Assembly: GCA_017541375.1 (NCBI GenBank)
Contig: JAFXZE010000005.1
Coordinates: 245,919 to 309,918 of the forward strand
Direction of reading: 5' to 3'
Source of the DNA: Clostridia bacterium
GTDB lineage: Bacteria; Bacillota; Clostridia; Christensenellales; UBA1242
Length of the DNA stretch: 64,000 nt
The notes beneath the pieces were generated by a model, which worked only from the letters and a program-made list of their open reading frames with translations, was not told the DNA's origin and did no database searches. Positions 27,034-36,130 of this stretch are shown here, piece by piece (within the stretch, counting starts at the first letter, position 1; each line of letters opens with the position of its first letter). The position numbers were made by a program, and so were the translations under genes.

Positions 27034-27864
27034 ATGATAGATAACCAAAAAAATAGAGGCACTTTAATAAGAAAAAATTTTCAAATAAATGAAAATACTC
27101 CAGATATTATTTCTACTATATCACTAAAAACTTTAACTTACACATCAAGTGCTCGACCAGATGACGTGGTATCAGAGCGCCTAGATAGATTGTTGACTAT
27201 TTATTCTAATATCAACGGAGATGTGCCAGAAAAAGAACAAACTGAATTAAAAATTGGTATTCAAGATTTTAGCAACTCTTCTCATTTAAATGCTCAGAAG
27301 AGTATTTTTGAATCAATAAAAAATTTGTGTATTCAATATTCTAAAACCAAACAAAAAATCGAAGATTTGTCTCAAGAATTTTATACAAAATCAAAATTTA
27401 CACCCACCACAACGATAGACCAGTACGAAATACTCCTCAAAGAATATCAAAGAGACATTCAAAAAGATCTCAGTACTTTAGAAGAAGCTTCTACCAAATT
27501 ATGTGGAAAACTAGATTCTATTATCTCAGTTTGTCAAAAGTATGAAGACTTAAATTATAAAAATTCTTGCAAGATTAACGAAAACGAGCAAGCGGCTTTG
27601 AAATATATTGAATTAATAAACAAGTTAAAACTAAGTGATACTCCACTAACCACTATAGCGGATGCTAGGTCACACGCTAGACAAACATATCTCATTGAAA
27701 GACATCAAAAACAAGTGTTGCAAAACTGGAAAAAAGAATTACCACAAATCAGTGAGCTAAAAAACGATTTTGAAAACACAAAAAAGAAACATGAAATATT
27801 TGTATATACTCAAAAAATTCGCAATGATTCAAAATCCAAAGAAGACGAAAAACTTTATGAGTAA
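27034..27864 (+). CDS. Unknown helical protein, paralogue of the previous gene
   Basis: A 276-residue soluble protein. An N-terminal ~70-residue part is unlike its paralogue. From about residue 95 it is long helices with heptad-like spacing, ending in LPQISELKNDFENTKKKHE, which matches LPKTTRLKNRIKQAQKEN of the neighbour. It has its own promoter and a terminator in front, so the two copies are expressed separately. No recognisable domain. The gene ends three bases before the -35 box of the SufC-like gene. Confidence 0.75.
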   Translation: MIDNQKNRGTLIRKNFQINENTPDIISTISLKTLTYTSSARPDDVVSERLDRLLTIYSNINGDVPEKEQTELKIGIQDFSNSSHLNAQKSIFESIKNLCIQYSKTKQKIEDLSQEFYTKSKFTPTTTIDQYEILLKEYQRDIQKDLSTLEEASTKLCGKLDSIISVCQKYEDLNYKNSCKINENEQAALKYIELINKLKLSDTPLTTIADARSHARQTYLIERHQKQVLQNWKKELPQISELKNDFENTKKKHEIFVYTQKIRNDSKSKEDEKLYE

Positions 27865-27866
27865 TA

Positions 27867-27895
27867 TTGCAATTTAGATAATATTGTGATATAAT
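27867..27895 (+). promoter_or_regulatory. Promoter giving a leaderless sufC-like mRNA
   Basis: TTGCAA (27867-27872), 17 bp, TATAAT (27890-27895). The ATG at 27902 begins six bases after the -10 box, at the expected transcription start. No Shine-Dalgarno sequence is present. Confidence 0.75.
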
Positions 27896-27901
27896 CAAGT
27901 T

Positions 27902-28618
27902 ATGTTAAAGTTAGAAAATGTGAGTTTTTCTGCAAATGAAAACGGAAAAAAATCAATTATAAAAAATATTAATTACACTTTTTTAGATAATAAAAACTAT
28001 TGCATTACAGGAGCCAATGGTTGTGGCAAATCTACTCTTGCCAAGATAATCATGGGTGTTTTCCCTATTACTAGTGGGAAAATAGTATTTAACAATGTCG
28101 ATATAACTAACCTATCTATTACCGAAAGAGCTAACTTAGGAATTGGGTTTGCATTTCAAAACCCTGTCAAATTTAAGGGGCTCACAGCTCGAGATCTACT
28201 CGATATTGCTAGTGGCACACCTCTCAACACTACCGAAGCATGTGACAAACTTGCTAGCGTAGGCTTGTGTGCTAGAGAATATCTTGATAGAGAGCTAGAT
28301 TCTACCCTCTCTGGAGGTGAGCTAAAGCGAATTGAGATAGCTAGTGTGTTAGCTAGAAAATGCTCTCTAAATATCTTTGACGAACCTGAAGCCGGTATAG
28401 ATATTTGGAGTTTTAATAAACTAGTGAATATATTTAATAAAACTCGCTCACAAAAGTGCACAAACATAATTATCAGCCATCAAGAAAAACTCCTTGCTAG
28501 TGCAGATGAAATAATATTGATTAGCGATGGTACAATTTGTGATAGTGGAACCCCACAAGTGTTGATGCCTAAATTGACCAATATGGGCACATGTACCAAG
28601 CTTAGGGAGGCGCTATGA
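27902..28618 (+). CDS. sufC: SufC/SmsC-type iron-sulfur assembly ATPase
   Basis: A 238-residue ABC ATPase: Walker A GANGCGKST (~40), Q-loop GFAFQNP, signature LSGGELKRIEIASVLAR, Walker B LNIFDEPEAGID and the H-loop IISHQ. The EPEAGID wording, with the signature ELKRIEIA, is of the SufC kind, not a transporter ATPase. SufC drives conformational change in the SufB/D scaffold during Fe-S cluster assembly in the cytosol. The next gene encodes that scaffold and overlaps it by four bases. There is no sufS, sufU or sufD nearby, which fits the minimal SMS arrangement of anaerobes. The transcript appears leaderless. Confidence 0.9.
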   Translation: MLKLENVSFSANENGKKSIIKNINYTFLDNKNYCITGANGCGKSTLAKIIMGVFPITSGKIVFNNVDITNLSITERANLGIGFAFQNPVKFKGLTARDLLDIASGTPLNTTEACDKLASVGLCAREYLDRELDSTLSGGELKRIEIASVLARKCSLNIFDEPEAGIDIWSFNKLVNIFNKTRSQKCTNIIISHQEKLLASADEIILISDGTICDSGTPQVLMPKLTNMGTCTKLREAL

Positions 28619-29532
28619 ACGAGATTGAAAAAGATTTGATTAGCAAAATTAGTGATTTACACGATGTACCTCAAGGAGCTTACAATATCAGGCTAAATGG
28701 TAAACTCCACTCACGAAACAACACTGCCAATATTGAAATAGTTTCCAAACCTGATGGAAGTGGAATAAACATCTATGTAAAAGACAATACCAAAAACGAA
28801 AGTTTGCACATCCCTGTAATAGTAAGTGCTAACGACCTTCATGATGTGGTAACTAACGACTTTTTTATAGGAGAAAACTGCGATGTGCTAATAGTAGCAG
28901 GTTGTGGTGTACATAATAGTGACTCTACTACAAACGGTCATGATGGAATTCACACATTTTATGTAGGACAAAACTCTAAAGTAGTGTATATAGAAAAACA
29001 CTTGGGCGTAGGAAATAAGAAAAGCTCGCGTATACTAAATCCTACTACCGTAGTAAATTTGAGCAAGAATTCAAGCCTTAACATGCAAACAATTCAGCTA
29101 GGCGGCGTAAGCAGTGCTAATAGAACAACGAAAGCTACCTTAGATCAAAACTCTATTTTGGAGATAAAAGAAAGCATACTCACCACAGATAATGAAACCG
29201 CCTCCACACAATTTGAGGTTGATTTAGTGGGAAAAAATTCAAAGGTCAATTTAGTCAGCCGTAGTGTAGCAAAAAACAAAAGTTCACAGCATTTTGTTTC
29301 TAAAATCAACGGAAAAACAGAGTGTTTTGGTCATGTAGAATGTGATGCAATAATTATGGATAAAGCTACAGTTAGCTCTACCCCTGCCCTAAATAGTTTA
29401 GATAGTAATGCAACACTTTCTCATGAGGCGATGATTGGTAAAATCGCCAATGAACAAGTAGTAAAATTGCAAACTTTAGGCTTAAATGAAGAACAAGCTG
29501 TTGAAAAAATCATAAAGGGCTTTTTAAAATGA
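28615..29532 (+). CDS. sufB: SufB/SmsB-type iron-sulfur scaffold
   Basis: A 305-residue SufB/SufD-family protein, shorter than SufB (~470). It has the right-handed beta-helix core: ENCDVLIVAGCGVHN, GIHTFYVGQNSKVVYIEKHLG, then repeated Asn/Ser-rich strands (LSKNSSLNMQTIQLGG; LDQNSILEIKES). The C-terminal helical part is SHEAMIGKIANEQVVKLQTL followed by LNEEQAVEKIIKGFLK, which corresponds to the conserved SufB/D tail binding SufC. The short form pairs with SufC in the two-gene SMS system. The GGGAGG ribosome site lies within the sufC end. The single Cys of AGCGVH could be a cluster ligand (inference). Confidence 0.88.
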   Translation: MNEIEKDLISKISDLHDVPQGAYNIRLNGKLHSRNNTANIEIVSKPDGSGINIYVKDNTKNESLHIPVIVSANDLHDVVTNDFFIGENCDVLIVAGCGVHNSDSTTNGHDGIHTFYVGQNSKVVYIEKHLGVGNKKSSRILNPTTVVNLSKNSSLNMQTIQLGGVSSANRTTKATLDQNSILEIKESILTTDNETASTQFEVDLVGKNSKVNLVSRSVAKNKSSQHFVSKINGKTECFGHVECDAIIMDKATVSSTPALNSLDSNATLSHEAMIGKIANEQVVKLQTLGLNEEQAVEKIIKGFLK

Positions 29533-29568
29533 AAAAATAGGGGTACTACATAAGAAGGACGACAAAAA

Positions 29569-30825
29569 ATGTATTACTCCATAAAAGAATTTATAGATGA
29601 CAACAAAGTCATTCCACTACAAGTATTAGATACACCCAGTTCACCAAATATGCAAGAATGGGCTCTTAAGAAAAAATTTAAATATCTCACAGAGCGCAAA
29701 GAATTATTGTATGGTATTTGGAGTTTTGAGGTGGGTGGAAATAGGTATCCCAAAAACTTTTATCGAGCTTTTGCCAATGAGGCAAGGCTACTTTTGCTGT
29801 ATGATCACAATCAAATGGATAGACTAATTAAATTTCAAAATGAAATCTTTGAGGAAGTGAAACAGATTCAAGCTAATCCAAAAGTTTTGGCTGAATATTA
29901 TAAAAAGCACGAAAAACAACTGACTTTGATTCGTTATCACAAAGATGAATATATAAAGCAGCGTATTCTAGACTATAATAACCTTTTTATGAATATGCCA
30001 AGCAAACACAAAGTGTATGGCGCAGCGTTGTCTATACAAAGCGAAATCAGATTATTGTATCAACGTACATATGTAGAAAATTGGAACACATACAATAGAT
30101 TTATTGACTACACTCTATATGGTGTTTCAGAAAAAAATGCGCCAATAAAACTTACCCCTAAAAATAATTCCTCTACAAAAACAAAACAACCCCAAAGTGA
30201 AATAGAGGAAGACTATTTTGATGAGGCATCTGATCAAATAGATAGTATTATTTCAGCTAAAATTAACAGTATACATGTTGATAAAGAAATATTACCATTA
30301 CAAAAATTCACTGCAAATCAGAGAAGATCCGAAAAGAAATTTGATGATTATGCACAGAAAAAAATACCAGAAAAAGACCGTGAAAAATATCAGCGAGAGT
30401 TTTTAATTTTGGATGACAAAATATGCTTTTGGCTAAGTCTATATAAAGACCCTAGAGTGATATATAGCAAACACTACAATGCTTTTCGTGAAGCAATAAA
30501 TACTGAAATTGACATAAATGAACTTACTCAAAAAATGCCTGCCACACTATATCAATTAACTCGTGACTTAGTTGATTTTAAATTTGAAAAAGTTGAATTT
30601 ATTAAAAATTTTTTACAATATAGAGAGGATGTAATTGTTACCCAAACCAAAAAAGATGCTAAAAAATACTTAGACGACTATTGGGAGGAAATTCACGAAA
30701 TTATTAGCGATAAAAAACTTACTCCAGAATTTAGCAAAAGAATTCATGATATGTATGTGCTAAAATCATGTTTGTTGTCACAATCAAAATCTCTTACGCT
30801 TTTAGAACATGGAGGGAAAAAATAA
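29569..30825 (+). CDS. Unknown protein, tandem paralogue 1
   Basis: A 418-residue soluble protein rich in aromatic and charged residues and mostly helical. It shares its layout with the next gene: LKKKFKYLTERKELLYGIW near residue 28 versus FNKKLAYLKQRKEFLYEVW, and the later block EKYQREFLILDDKICFWLSL versus EKYRDEYFEVSEKIRLWTMI. A Thr/Lys/Asp-rich linker (~200-225) splits it into two halves. Neither copy has a motif I can name. It lies 36 bases after sufB and may be co-transcribed with it. AAGAAGGACG precedes the ATG. Confidence 0.78.
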   Translation: MYYSIKEFIDDNKVIPLQVLDTPSSPNMQEWALKKKFKYLTERKELLYGIWSFEVGGNRYPKNFYRAFANEARLLLLYDHNQMDRLIKFQNEIFEEVKQIQANPKVLAEYYKKHEKQLTLIRYHKDEYIKQRILDYNNLFMNMPSKHKVYGAALSIQSEIRLLYQRTYVENWNTYNRFIDYTLYGVSEKNAPIKLTPKNNSSTKTKQPQSEIEEDYFDEASDQIDSIISAKINSIHVDKEILPLQKFTANQRRSEKKFDDYAQKKIPEKDREKYQREFLILDDKICFWLSLYKDPRVIYSKHYNAFREAINTEIDINELTQKMPATLYQLTRDLVDFKFEKVEFIKNFLQYREDVIVTQTKKDAKKYLDDYWEEIHEIISDKKLTPEFSKRIHDMYVLKSCLLSQSKSLTLLEHGGKK

Positions 30826-32069
30826 TGGAAGATGTAATTTTACCCAATTTAAACATGATTGACTGGGATTTTAACAAAAAACTAGCTTATCTAAAACAAC
30901 GTAAAGAATTTTTATACGAAGTGTGGAATCAAAAACTTCAAAACACCCCAGCTACCAAATTTGAAAAAGCTAACAAAGATGCATTTTATTTATTTTATAA
31001 TGCCTTTACAGGCTTTGCAAAAGTACTACTTGTAGGTAATTATGATGAATGTATGCCTCAAGTAATATTACTACAACGCGAAACAGAGCGAGAAATGGAA
31101 GATTTTTTGCGCATGCCACAATTATTGGAGAATCATTGTAAAACTCACTCCAAAACGCTTTGCGAAACAGTAACTCAATTAATGAACAACAATGAAGCCT
31201 TTAATCAGCACTTTGTAGATAGATTGAATACAATTCGCATGCTATATATTCATCCCAACACCAACGAAAATAGATATTTGTGGCTAAGAATTGGTTTTAA
31301 ATGTGAAGCGTTGCTACTAAATCAAGATTCTAGTTTTTTGACTACAGCTGAATTACGAAAATATGGTGACCATTTTATAAAACAATTTGATGAAATGTTG
31401 TTGCCTGTAAGAAAATTTAAAAATATTGAGTCGCAAGAAAAAAACAATACTACTATTTTTGATAATCACCCAAAATACTATTACATGTTTCAAGATTTGC
31501 TCACCTCTCATCCTGAATATGAAAAATACAGGGATGAATATTTCGAAGTAAGTGAAAAAATTCGACTCTGGACAATGATATTTGAGGACAAAAGATACAC
31601 CTATTATCGACATTATGATTTATTTCAGCGCGCAGTATCTACTGATATTAAACTTTATAATAAGACACACAACTTGCCTCAGCCTATCGTTTCATCATTG
31701 TTTAAATATGCGGTAAATAGATTTGAAAAGTTGGAAGTATTTAAACGAATTTCGGGCAGTGTATTAGGTGAGGATTTACGCGTAATTATGGATAATCACA
31801 AACAATACTTGCTTGATTGGAATAAACAAATAGCTGAGCAATGTAAAAAATGTGACTTTTCTAAAGCATTTAAAAATGACATAATTTCTATGTATCATTT
31901 GCAGGCTAGTCACCTGACAAAAAATTCTCAAGAATGTAATTGGTATATGGAAAAACTTTACTCAAGCATTGATTATACTCCTAATAAAAACCTCTTTATG
32001 CCCAAATTTGGCAACGCTCTGAGTAGTAAATACTCTCTCACATCGCAAGCTTTTAGCTTAGAAAAATAA
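30825..32069 (+). CDS. Unknown protein, tandem paralogue 2
   Basis: A 414-residue protein homologous along its whole length to the preceding one, but without that gene's charged linker. The start ATG overlaps the upstream stop (TAATG) and GGAGGG lies eight bases before it; an in-frame ATG at 30768 sits inside the neighbour and is not needed. The overlap implies translational coupling, so the two products may form a heteromer (inference). The C-terminal 45 residues are unlike the paralogue. A strong bidirectional terminator follows. Confidence 0.78.
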   Translation: MEDVILPNLNMIDWDFNKKLAYLKQRKEFLYEVWNQKLQNTPATKFEKANKDAFYLFYNAFTGFAKVLLVGNYDECMPQVILLQRETEREMEDFLRMPQLLENHCKTHSKTLCETVTQLMNNNEAFNQHFVDRLNTIRMLYIHPNTNENRYLWLRIGFKCEALLLNQDSSFLTTAELRKYGDHFIKQFDEMLLPVRKFKNIESQEKNNTTIFDNHPKYYYMFQDLLTSHPEYEKYRDEYFEVSEKIRLWTMIFEDKRYTYYRHYDLFQRAVSTDIKLYNKTHNLPQPIVSSLFKYAVNRFEKLEVFKRISGSVLGEDLRVIMDNHKQYLLDWNKQIAEQCKKCDFSKAFKNDIISMYHLQASHLTKNSQECNWYMEKLYSSIDYTPNKNLFMPKFGNALSSKYSLTSQAFSLEK

Positions 32070-32103
32070 TAAATACCCCCAAATATGAGGGTATTTATTA
32101 TTC
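32067..32103. terminator. Bidirectional terminator
   Basis: TAATAAATACCC/GGGTATTTATTA with a ten-base loop, between convergent genes. Confidence 0.85.
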
Positions 32104-33621
32104 TTTATTTAAATCTAACTCTGTCATTCTCCATAAAGCATGTCTGTTTTCAAAATCGAGCGCAAATTTATTTGTAGGATAAGTCACTTTTTTATTCTCA
32201 TAGCAAACAATGTTTTGTGGCAATTTTTTTGTAAGTGCAATATAAGTCACTGTATTAACACAATTATCAAAAGCCAACTTTGTGTACTGTGGCTTTAAAA
32301 ACTTACTTTTAATTTTTGTAAAAACCGTACATTTAGATTTTTTATTAGGCAAAACTTCGCTACAAACACAATATGAATGTAATGTTTTATTATCACTATG
32401 CCTATGATCATATTCTAACGCCCACATTAAGTTAGCTAGCTTTGTTTGTTCATAAATCTTGTCTACATATTTCCCTGACTTATCATACAATGTATTCCAT
32501 TTTAATTTAGCCTTTTTCATAGATTTTTTATCTGTAAATGTAATAATTTTTGCATCTACAGCCCTATCAAGCAATGGTTGAAGATAATTTGTTAAAGCTA
32601 CAGCCGACAGATAATTCGTTGCCCACATTACTTCACGATTTTCATAAGTTAATTCAAATTCTTCCCTATCACTAGAGGCGCAATGTATAAGTGTGTCGAT
32701 ACAACTGCGTTTGTTTTTATAAATCTTGTTTGCAATATCCTCTGCCAATACACTGATTTGACTAAGTAAACACATATCAGACACGACAAATTCTACCTTA
32801 GCACTAGGGTTAACCTCTTTGACCGTGTTTAACACATTTCGGCAGGCAGCAGCCTTTTTCCCTACTCCTATCACCAAATGCCCAAGCTTTGCTAATTGGA
32901 TCAAAACTTCTTTACCAACACCACTTGTTGCACCAGTAACTACTACAACTTTTGTAGGCATAGGTTTTGTCTTATTTTTCACTTTAGATTCTGTTTTTAT
33001 GTTTAAATTTAATGGCGTTCGTGGACGACTTATATTAGGTTTTTGTATAGGTGGTGTAGAAATTGCTGGCTGATCAAATTGCTCTAATATATTTTCTTTA
33101 TGATGTTTTGCTGGATATAATGGCTCTAGTTTTTTGCTATTCACTATTTTTTTGGCTTCATTTTTCAATTTTTTATATTGAGTACTTTTATCTTTATCTA
33201 GCGAATCTTCTTCATTAGATAATTTATCTTTATCGTCCGAAAAATCTTTTTCCTTTTCAAAATCTGGAAACTCCATCAAATCTTCATTTTCAAAACTCTC
33301 TGCCAATTCTATCGAATCAGCATTAAACTCTGGAGTAATTTCTTTTGGTGCTTTAATTTCTGTTTCCTCCTTTATTTGATTAGCCTCAGCTTCGGCCTTT
33401 TTTCGCGCCAGCACTTCATATTTTCTAGGTCTTCCCCTAGGCCTTTTTTCTGTATCAAGTTTTTCAGGTCTTGTTCTCGGTCTTCCGCGAGGACGTCTAT
33501 CCTCAGGAGCTATTATAGGTCTTGTACGAGGGCGCCCCCTTGGAAGTTTTGGTTTGTTCAATTCTTCTTCAGTTCTTTCCTTTCTAGGTCTCCCTCTCCC
33601 TCTTTTAATTTCGTTTTTCAT
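32098..33621 (-). CDS. AT-hook protein fused to a short-chain dehydrogenase
   Basis: A 507-residue fusion. The first 70 residues carry four AT-hook motifs with cores G-R-P at residues 10-12, 29-31, 46-48 and 63-65, each flanked by Arg/Lys (PRGRPRTRP twice), about 17-19 residues apart. A Lys/Glu-rich linker (~75-215) leads to a short-chain dehydrogenase domain with the nucleotide loop VVTGATSGVGKE (~222) and the catalytic Tyr-Lys pair in YEQTKLAN (~389). AT-hooks bind the minor groove of AT-rich DNA; SDRs use NAD(P)H. Pairing them is unusual. I prefer the ATG at 33621; one at 33627 touches the GAGGA site. It follows the membrane repeat protein gene by 28 bases in the same direction. Confidence 0.85.
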   Translation of the reverse strand: MKNEIKRGRGRPRKERTEEELNKPKLPRGRPRTRPIIAPEDRRPRGRPRTRPEKLDTEKRPRGRPRKYEVLARKKAEAEANQIKEETEIKAPKEITPEFNADSIELAESFENEDLMEFPDFEKEKDFSDDKDKLSNEEDSLDKDKSTQYKKLKNEAKKIVNSKKLEPLYPAKHHKENILEQFDQPAISTPPIQKPNISRPRTPLNLNIKTESKVKNKTKPMPTKVVVVTGATSGVGKEVLIQLAKLGHLVIGVGKKAAACRNVLNTVKEVNPSAKVEFVVSDMCLLSQISVLAEDIANKIYKNKRSCIDTLIHCASSDREEFELTYENREVMWATNYLSAVALTNYLQPLLDRAVDAKIITFTDKKSMKKAKLKWNTLYDKSGKYVDKIYEQTKLANLMWALEYDHRHSDNKTLHSYCVCSEVLPNKKSKCTVFTKIKSKFLKPQYTKLAFDNCVNTVTYIALTKKLPQNIVCYENKKVTYPTNKFALDFENRHALWRMTELDLNKE

Positions 33622-33649
33622 TTTCATTCCTCGCTATTTTTTTGCTTTA

Positions 33650-35644
33650 TTAACTATTTGGACGTGCACCATAGTTTGTATAATACCAAATATAATCGTC
33701 AAGTATTTTTTCAAAATTTGTATTTTTATTAATGCCTGCTAGCAGTATATAATCATACATATCATCCTCAATCAAACCAGCCTCATGCATTATCTCTAGT
33801 GTCAAATTTTCAGGCGCTACGACTTCTATATCTTCAAGATTGCTTAAAGTAATTTGATTATAATTTGTTATCAAAGTGAATATTGCAGGCTCATCATCAA
33901 TTAAATCATCAAGCTTTAATGTGTCAATCTTTTCTTGAATTTCACTTATTTTTGTGGCTCCCCCAAGAAGATTTAGCAATTTACTATCCTCATAATTTTC
34001 AAAAATATCTGCTATTTCAAGGTTATCTACAAAATTTTCTATAACACTATTTGCCCCATCTCCAAACAAATCAGCCATCTTTAACTCAGCAATTTTATCT
34101 ACTATATTTGATCCATTAGTTAGCCCTAAAATATCACCTAATGTAGCCCCATCAGCTGACAAGGCATCTTTAAATACTTGCTCCACATCTGCCCCATCTT
34201 CTAGCAAATCGTCCAATTTTATTTTCTTTATAAGACCAGCAATTCCATCATCACTATCGATTGTTATCAAATCCCCTAAGGTATTTCCATCTTTTCGCAA
34301 TTCGTTTTTCAATGCCCCTTCAGGGTCATCACCAAACAAAGCCTCCAATTCCACATTTTTTATCAGACCTATAAAGCCAGTGTTGTTATTTTCGTCAATA
34401 TCCAATAAATATCCTAATGTATTTCCTGGTTTTGTTAGTGCATTTTTTATCGCAGCATCCGGACTAGCTCCATCACCTATCAAATCATTCATCAAAACAT
34501 CTTTAAAAATATTTGTTAGATTATCACTTCCATTTAAGTTGAGTATTTGCCCTAAAGTAACATCGTGGTTTTCGCCAATAATAGCCTGTTTTATCGAATC
34601 TTCCACATTATTTCCAAGTAAATCAATAAATTTAACTTCACCAATATATTTTATAAATCCATCTTCATTTTCATCCACATCTATTAGCTGTCCTAAAGTA
34701 AAGTCGCTCAAACCTACATCAGCCATTTTTGTTGTAATTGCACCGACTATGTCACTACTACTAAGATCCTCATAAGTTAATTTTCTCAAGATAAATAACA
34801 ACCTATCTGATGTATTGTTACAACTTTCCAAATTGCTTTTTACATCTATGAGTTGTTCAATCGGTAAAGTTTTCATGTAATTTCCAACAGTTGACAAAGT
34901 CTGGTTTTTAAATTCAGGATTTTGAGCAAATTTAAAATCAGACAAATCAACATTAAAACCATCTATAAGAAATTCCATTTTAAATTTATCCTGCCCAAAA
35001 TATTCAGGTAAAACATCAAGTGCCTCAGAAATAGTCAGGTTTCTAAAAGTTTTTTTATCGCTATTTACAGTGAAAAACTCAGTCTTAAAAATCGGATAAT
35101 TTAAATCTTGATCAATATTTACATTTAATGTTTTTAGCAAATTATCCATACTATTAGTTTTATAAACCGCAATAACTAACTGGTCAACAAAATCATCAAA
35201 ATTTTTATATATCTCATTATACACAGCGAAATTTTTTAGCTTGTCAGTACGCCCATTCAAAGTAATCTCTACTTCATAAGCCCCGCTTAATTCCAAGTCG
35301 GTACCAAAAATTTTTTGAGGTAAATCAATCCACTTTTTATCTTCTCCAAGATCTGCTAAAGTCATATTTTTGATTTCATTTGTTTGTGTTGACAATTCAT
35401 TAAACAAATCACGCAACGGCATTGTTTCATACTGCCCTCTTATAAAAGGAACTTCAATTCCTACAGCAGATTCAATTGCCCGAATATTAAAATGATATAT
35501 GGAATAAGCTATAACTCCAGCTACAGCCACAATTATAACTAAAACACCAACCAACACACCACTAAAAAAAGTTCCACAGCCACTATGTTTTTTTTCAGAT
35601 TTTGTAGGAGCAATGGTGTTTATTTCTTCATTTTCGTTAATCAT
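33650..35644 (-). CDS. Membrane-anchored protein with ~46-residue tandem repeats
   Basis: A 664-residue protein with a short cytoplasmic N-terminus, one membrane segment (~26-50, GVLVGVLVIIVAVAGVIAY) and a large outside part. Residues ~300-600 consist of about six repeats of roughly 46 residues with the pattern TLGxLLxID, then GFIxxIxxxxLxxLFGD, then an acidic helix (for example GNTLGYLLDIDENN and GNTLGDLITIDSDD). It is strongly acidic, with Asp-rich turns that could bind calcium (inference). The function is unknown. It lies directly left of the parS/array region and leads the operon with the AT-hook dehydrogenase. Confidence 0.8.
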   Translation of the reverse strand: MINENEEINTIAPTKSEKKHSGCGTFFSGVLVGVLVIIVAVAGVIAYSIYHFNIRAIESAVGIEVPFIRGQYETMPLRDLFNELSTQTNEIKNMTLADLGEDKKWIDLPQKIFGTDLELSGAYEVEITLNGRTDKLKNFAVYNEIYKNFDDFVDQLVIAVYKTNSMDNLLKTLNVNIDQDLNYPIFKTEFFTVNSDKKTFRNLTISEALDVLPEYFGQDKFKMEFLIDGFNVDLSDFKFAQNPEFKNQTLSTVGNYMKTLPIEQLIDVKSNLESCNNTSDRLLFILRKLTYEDLSSSDIVGAITTKMADVGLSDFTLGQLIDVDENEDGFIKYIGEVKFIDLLGNNVEDSIKQAIIGENHDVTLGQILNLNGSDNLTNIFKDVLMNDLIGDGASPDAAIKNALTKPGNTLGYLLDIDENNNTGFIGLIKNVELEALFGDDPEGALKNELRKDGNTLGDLITIDSDDGIAGLIKKIKLDDLLEDGADVEQVFKDALSADGATLGDILGLTNGSNIVDKIAELKMADLFGDGANSVIENFVDNLEIADIFENYEDSKLLNLLGGATKISEIQEKIDTLKLDDLIDDEPAIFTLITNYNQITLSNLEDIEVVAPENLTLEIMHEAGLIEDDMYDYILLAGINKNTNFEKILDDYIWYYTNYGARPNS

Positions 35645-35800
35645 ACCTTTACCCTTTTTTGTTACTACTTATTATTATATTTAAAAATCGAAAAAATAGC
35701 AATTAAAAACAAGCAAAAATCAAAAAAAATCTTAAATTAAAACTTCTCATTATTTACATTTAAAACTACCCCTAAAATGTAATATAATAAAATATGTATG

Positions 35801-35970
35801 GCGCTAATTTTTTTTTGCGCCATTTAATAATATGCGCTCATAAATAATAAGACGCCTTAATCATTTAGCGCTTTTATAATTTAATGCGCTGATAATTTTA
35901 GACGCTATATTAATTAAGCGCTTTTCGTAATAGCGCTATTATAAATTAAACGCAAATAATTTTTTGCGTC
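35801..35970. repeat. Phased array of GCGCT-like cores, block 1
   Basis: Eleven five-base cores of the type (G/A)CGC(T/C/A), or its complement, start at 35801, 35817, 35834, 35852, 35868, 35886, 35902, 35918, 35933, 35950 and 35966, so steps are 15-18 bp. The DNA between them is almost pure A/T. No coding frame is present. Function unknown. Confidence 0.75.
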
Positions 35971-36130
35971 TTAAATATTATTACTTGATAGTGTAAATTT
36001 GGTAGTATGAATATTTGTTCACTGTAAAAAAAAATCTCCGTTCTCATCTCGTTTAAAATTTTTACTAAATTTCAAGCTATAATAACAAAATTTTTTAATG
36101 CATTAATTAAGTACAATAAAAATTTATTGG

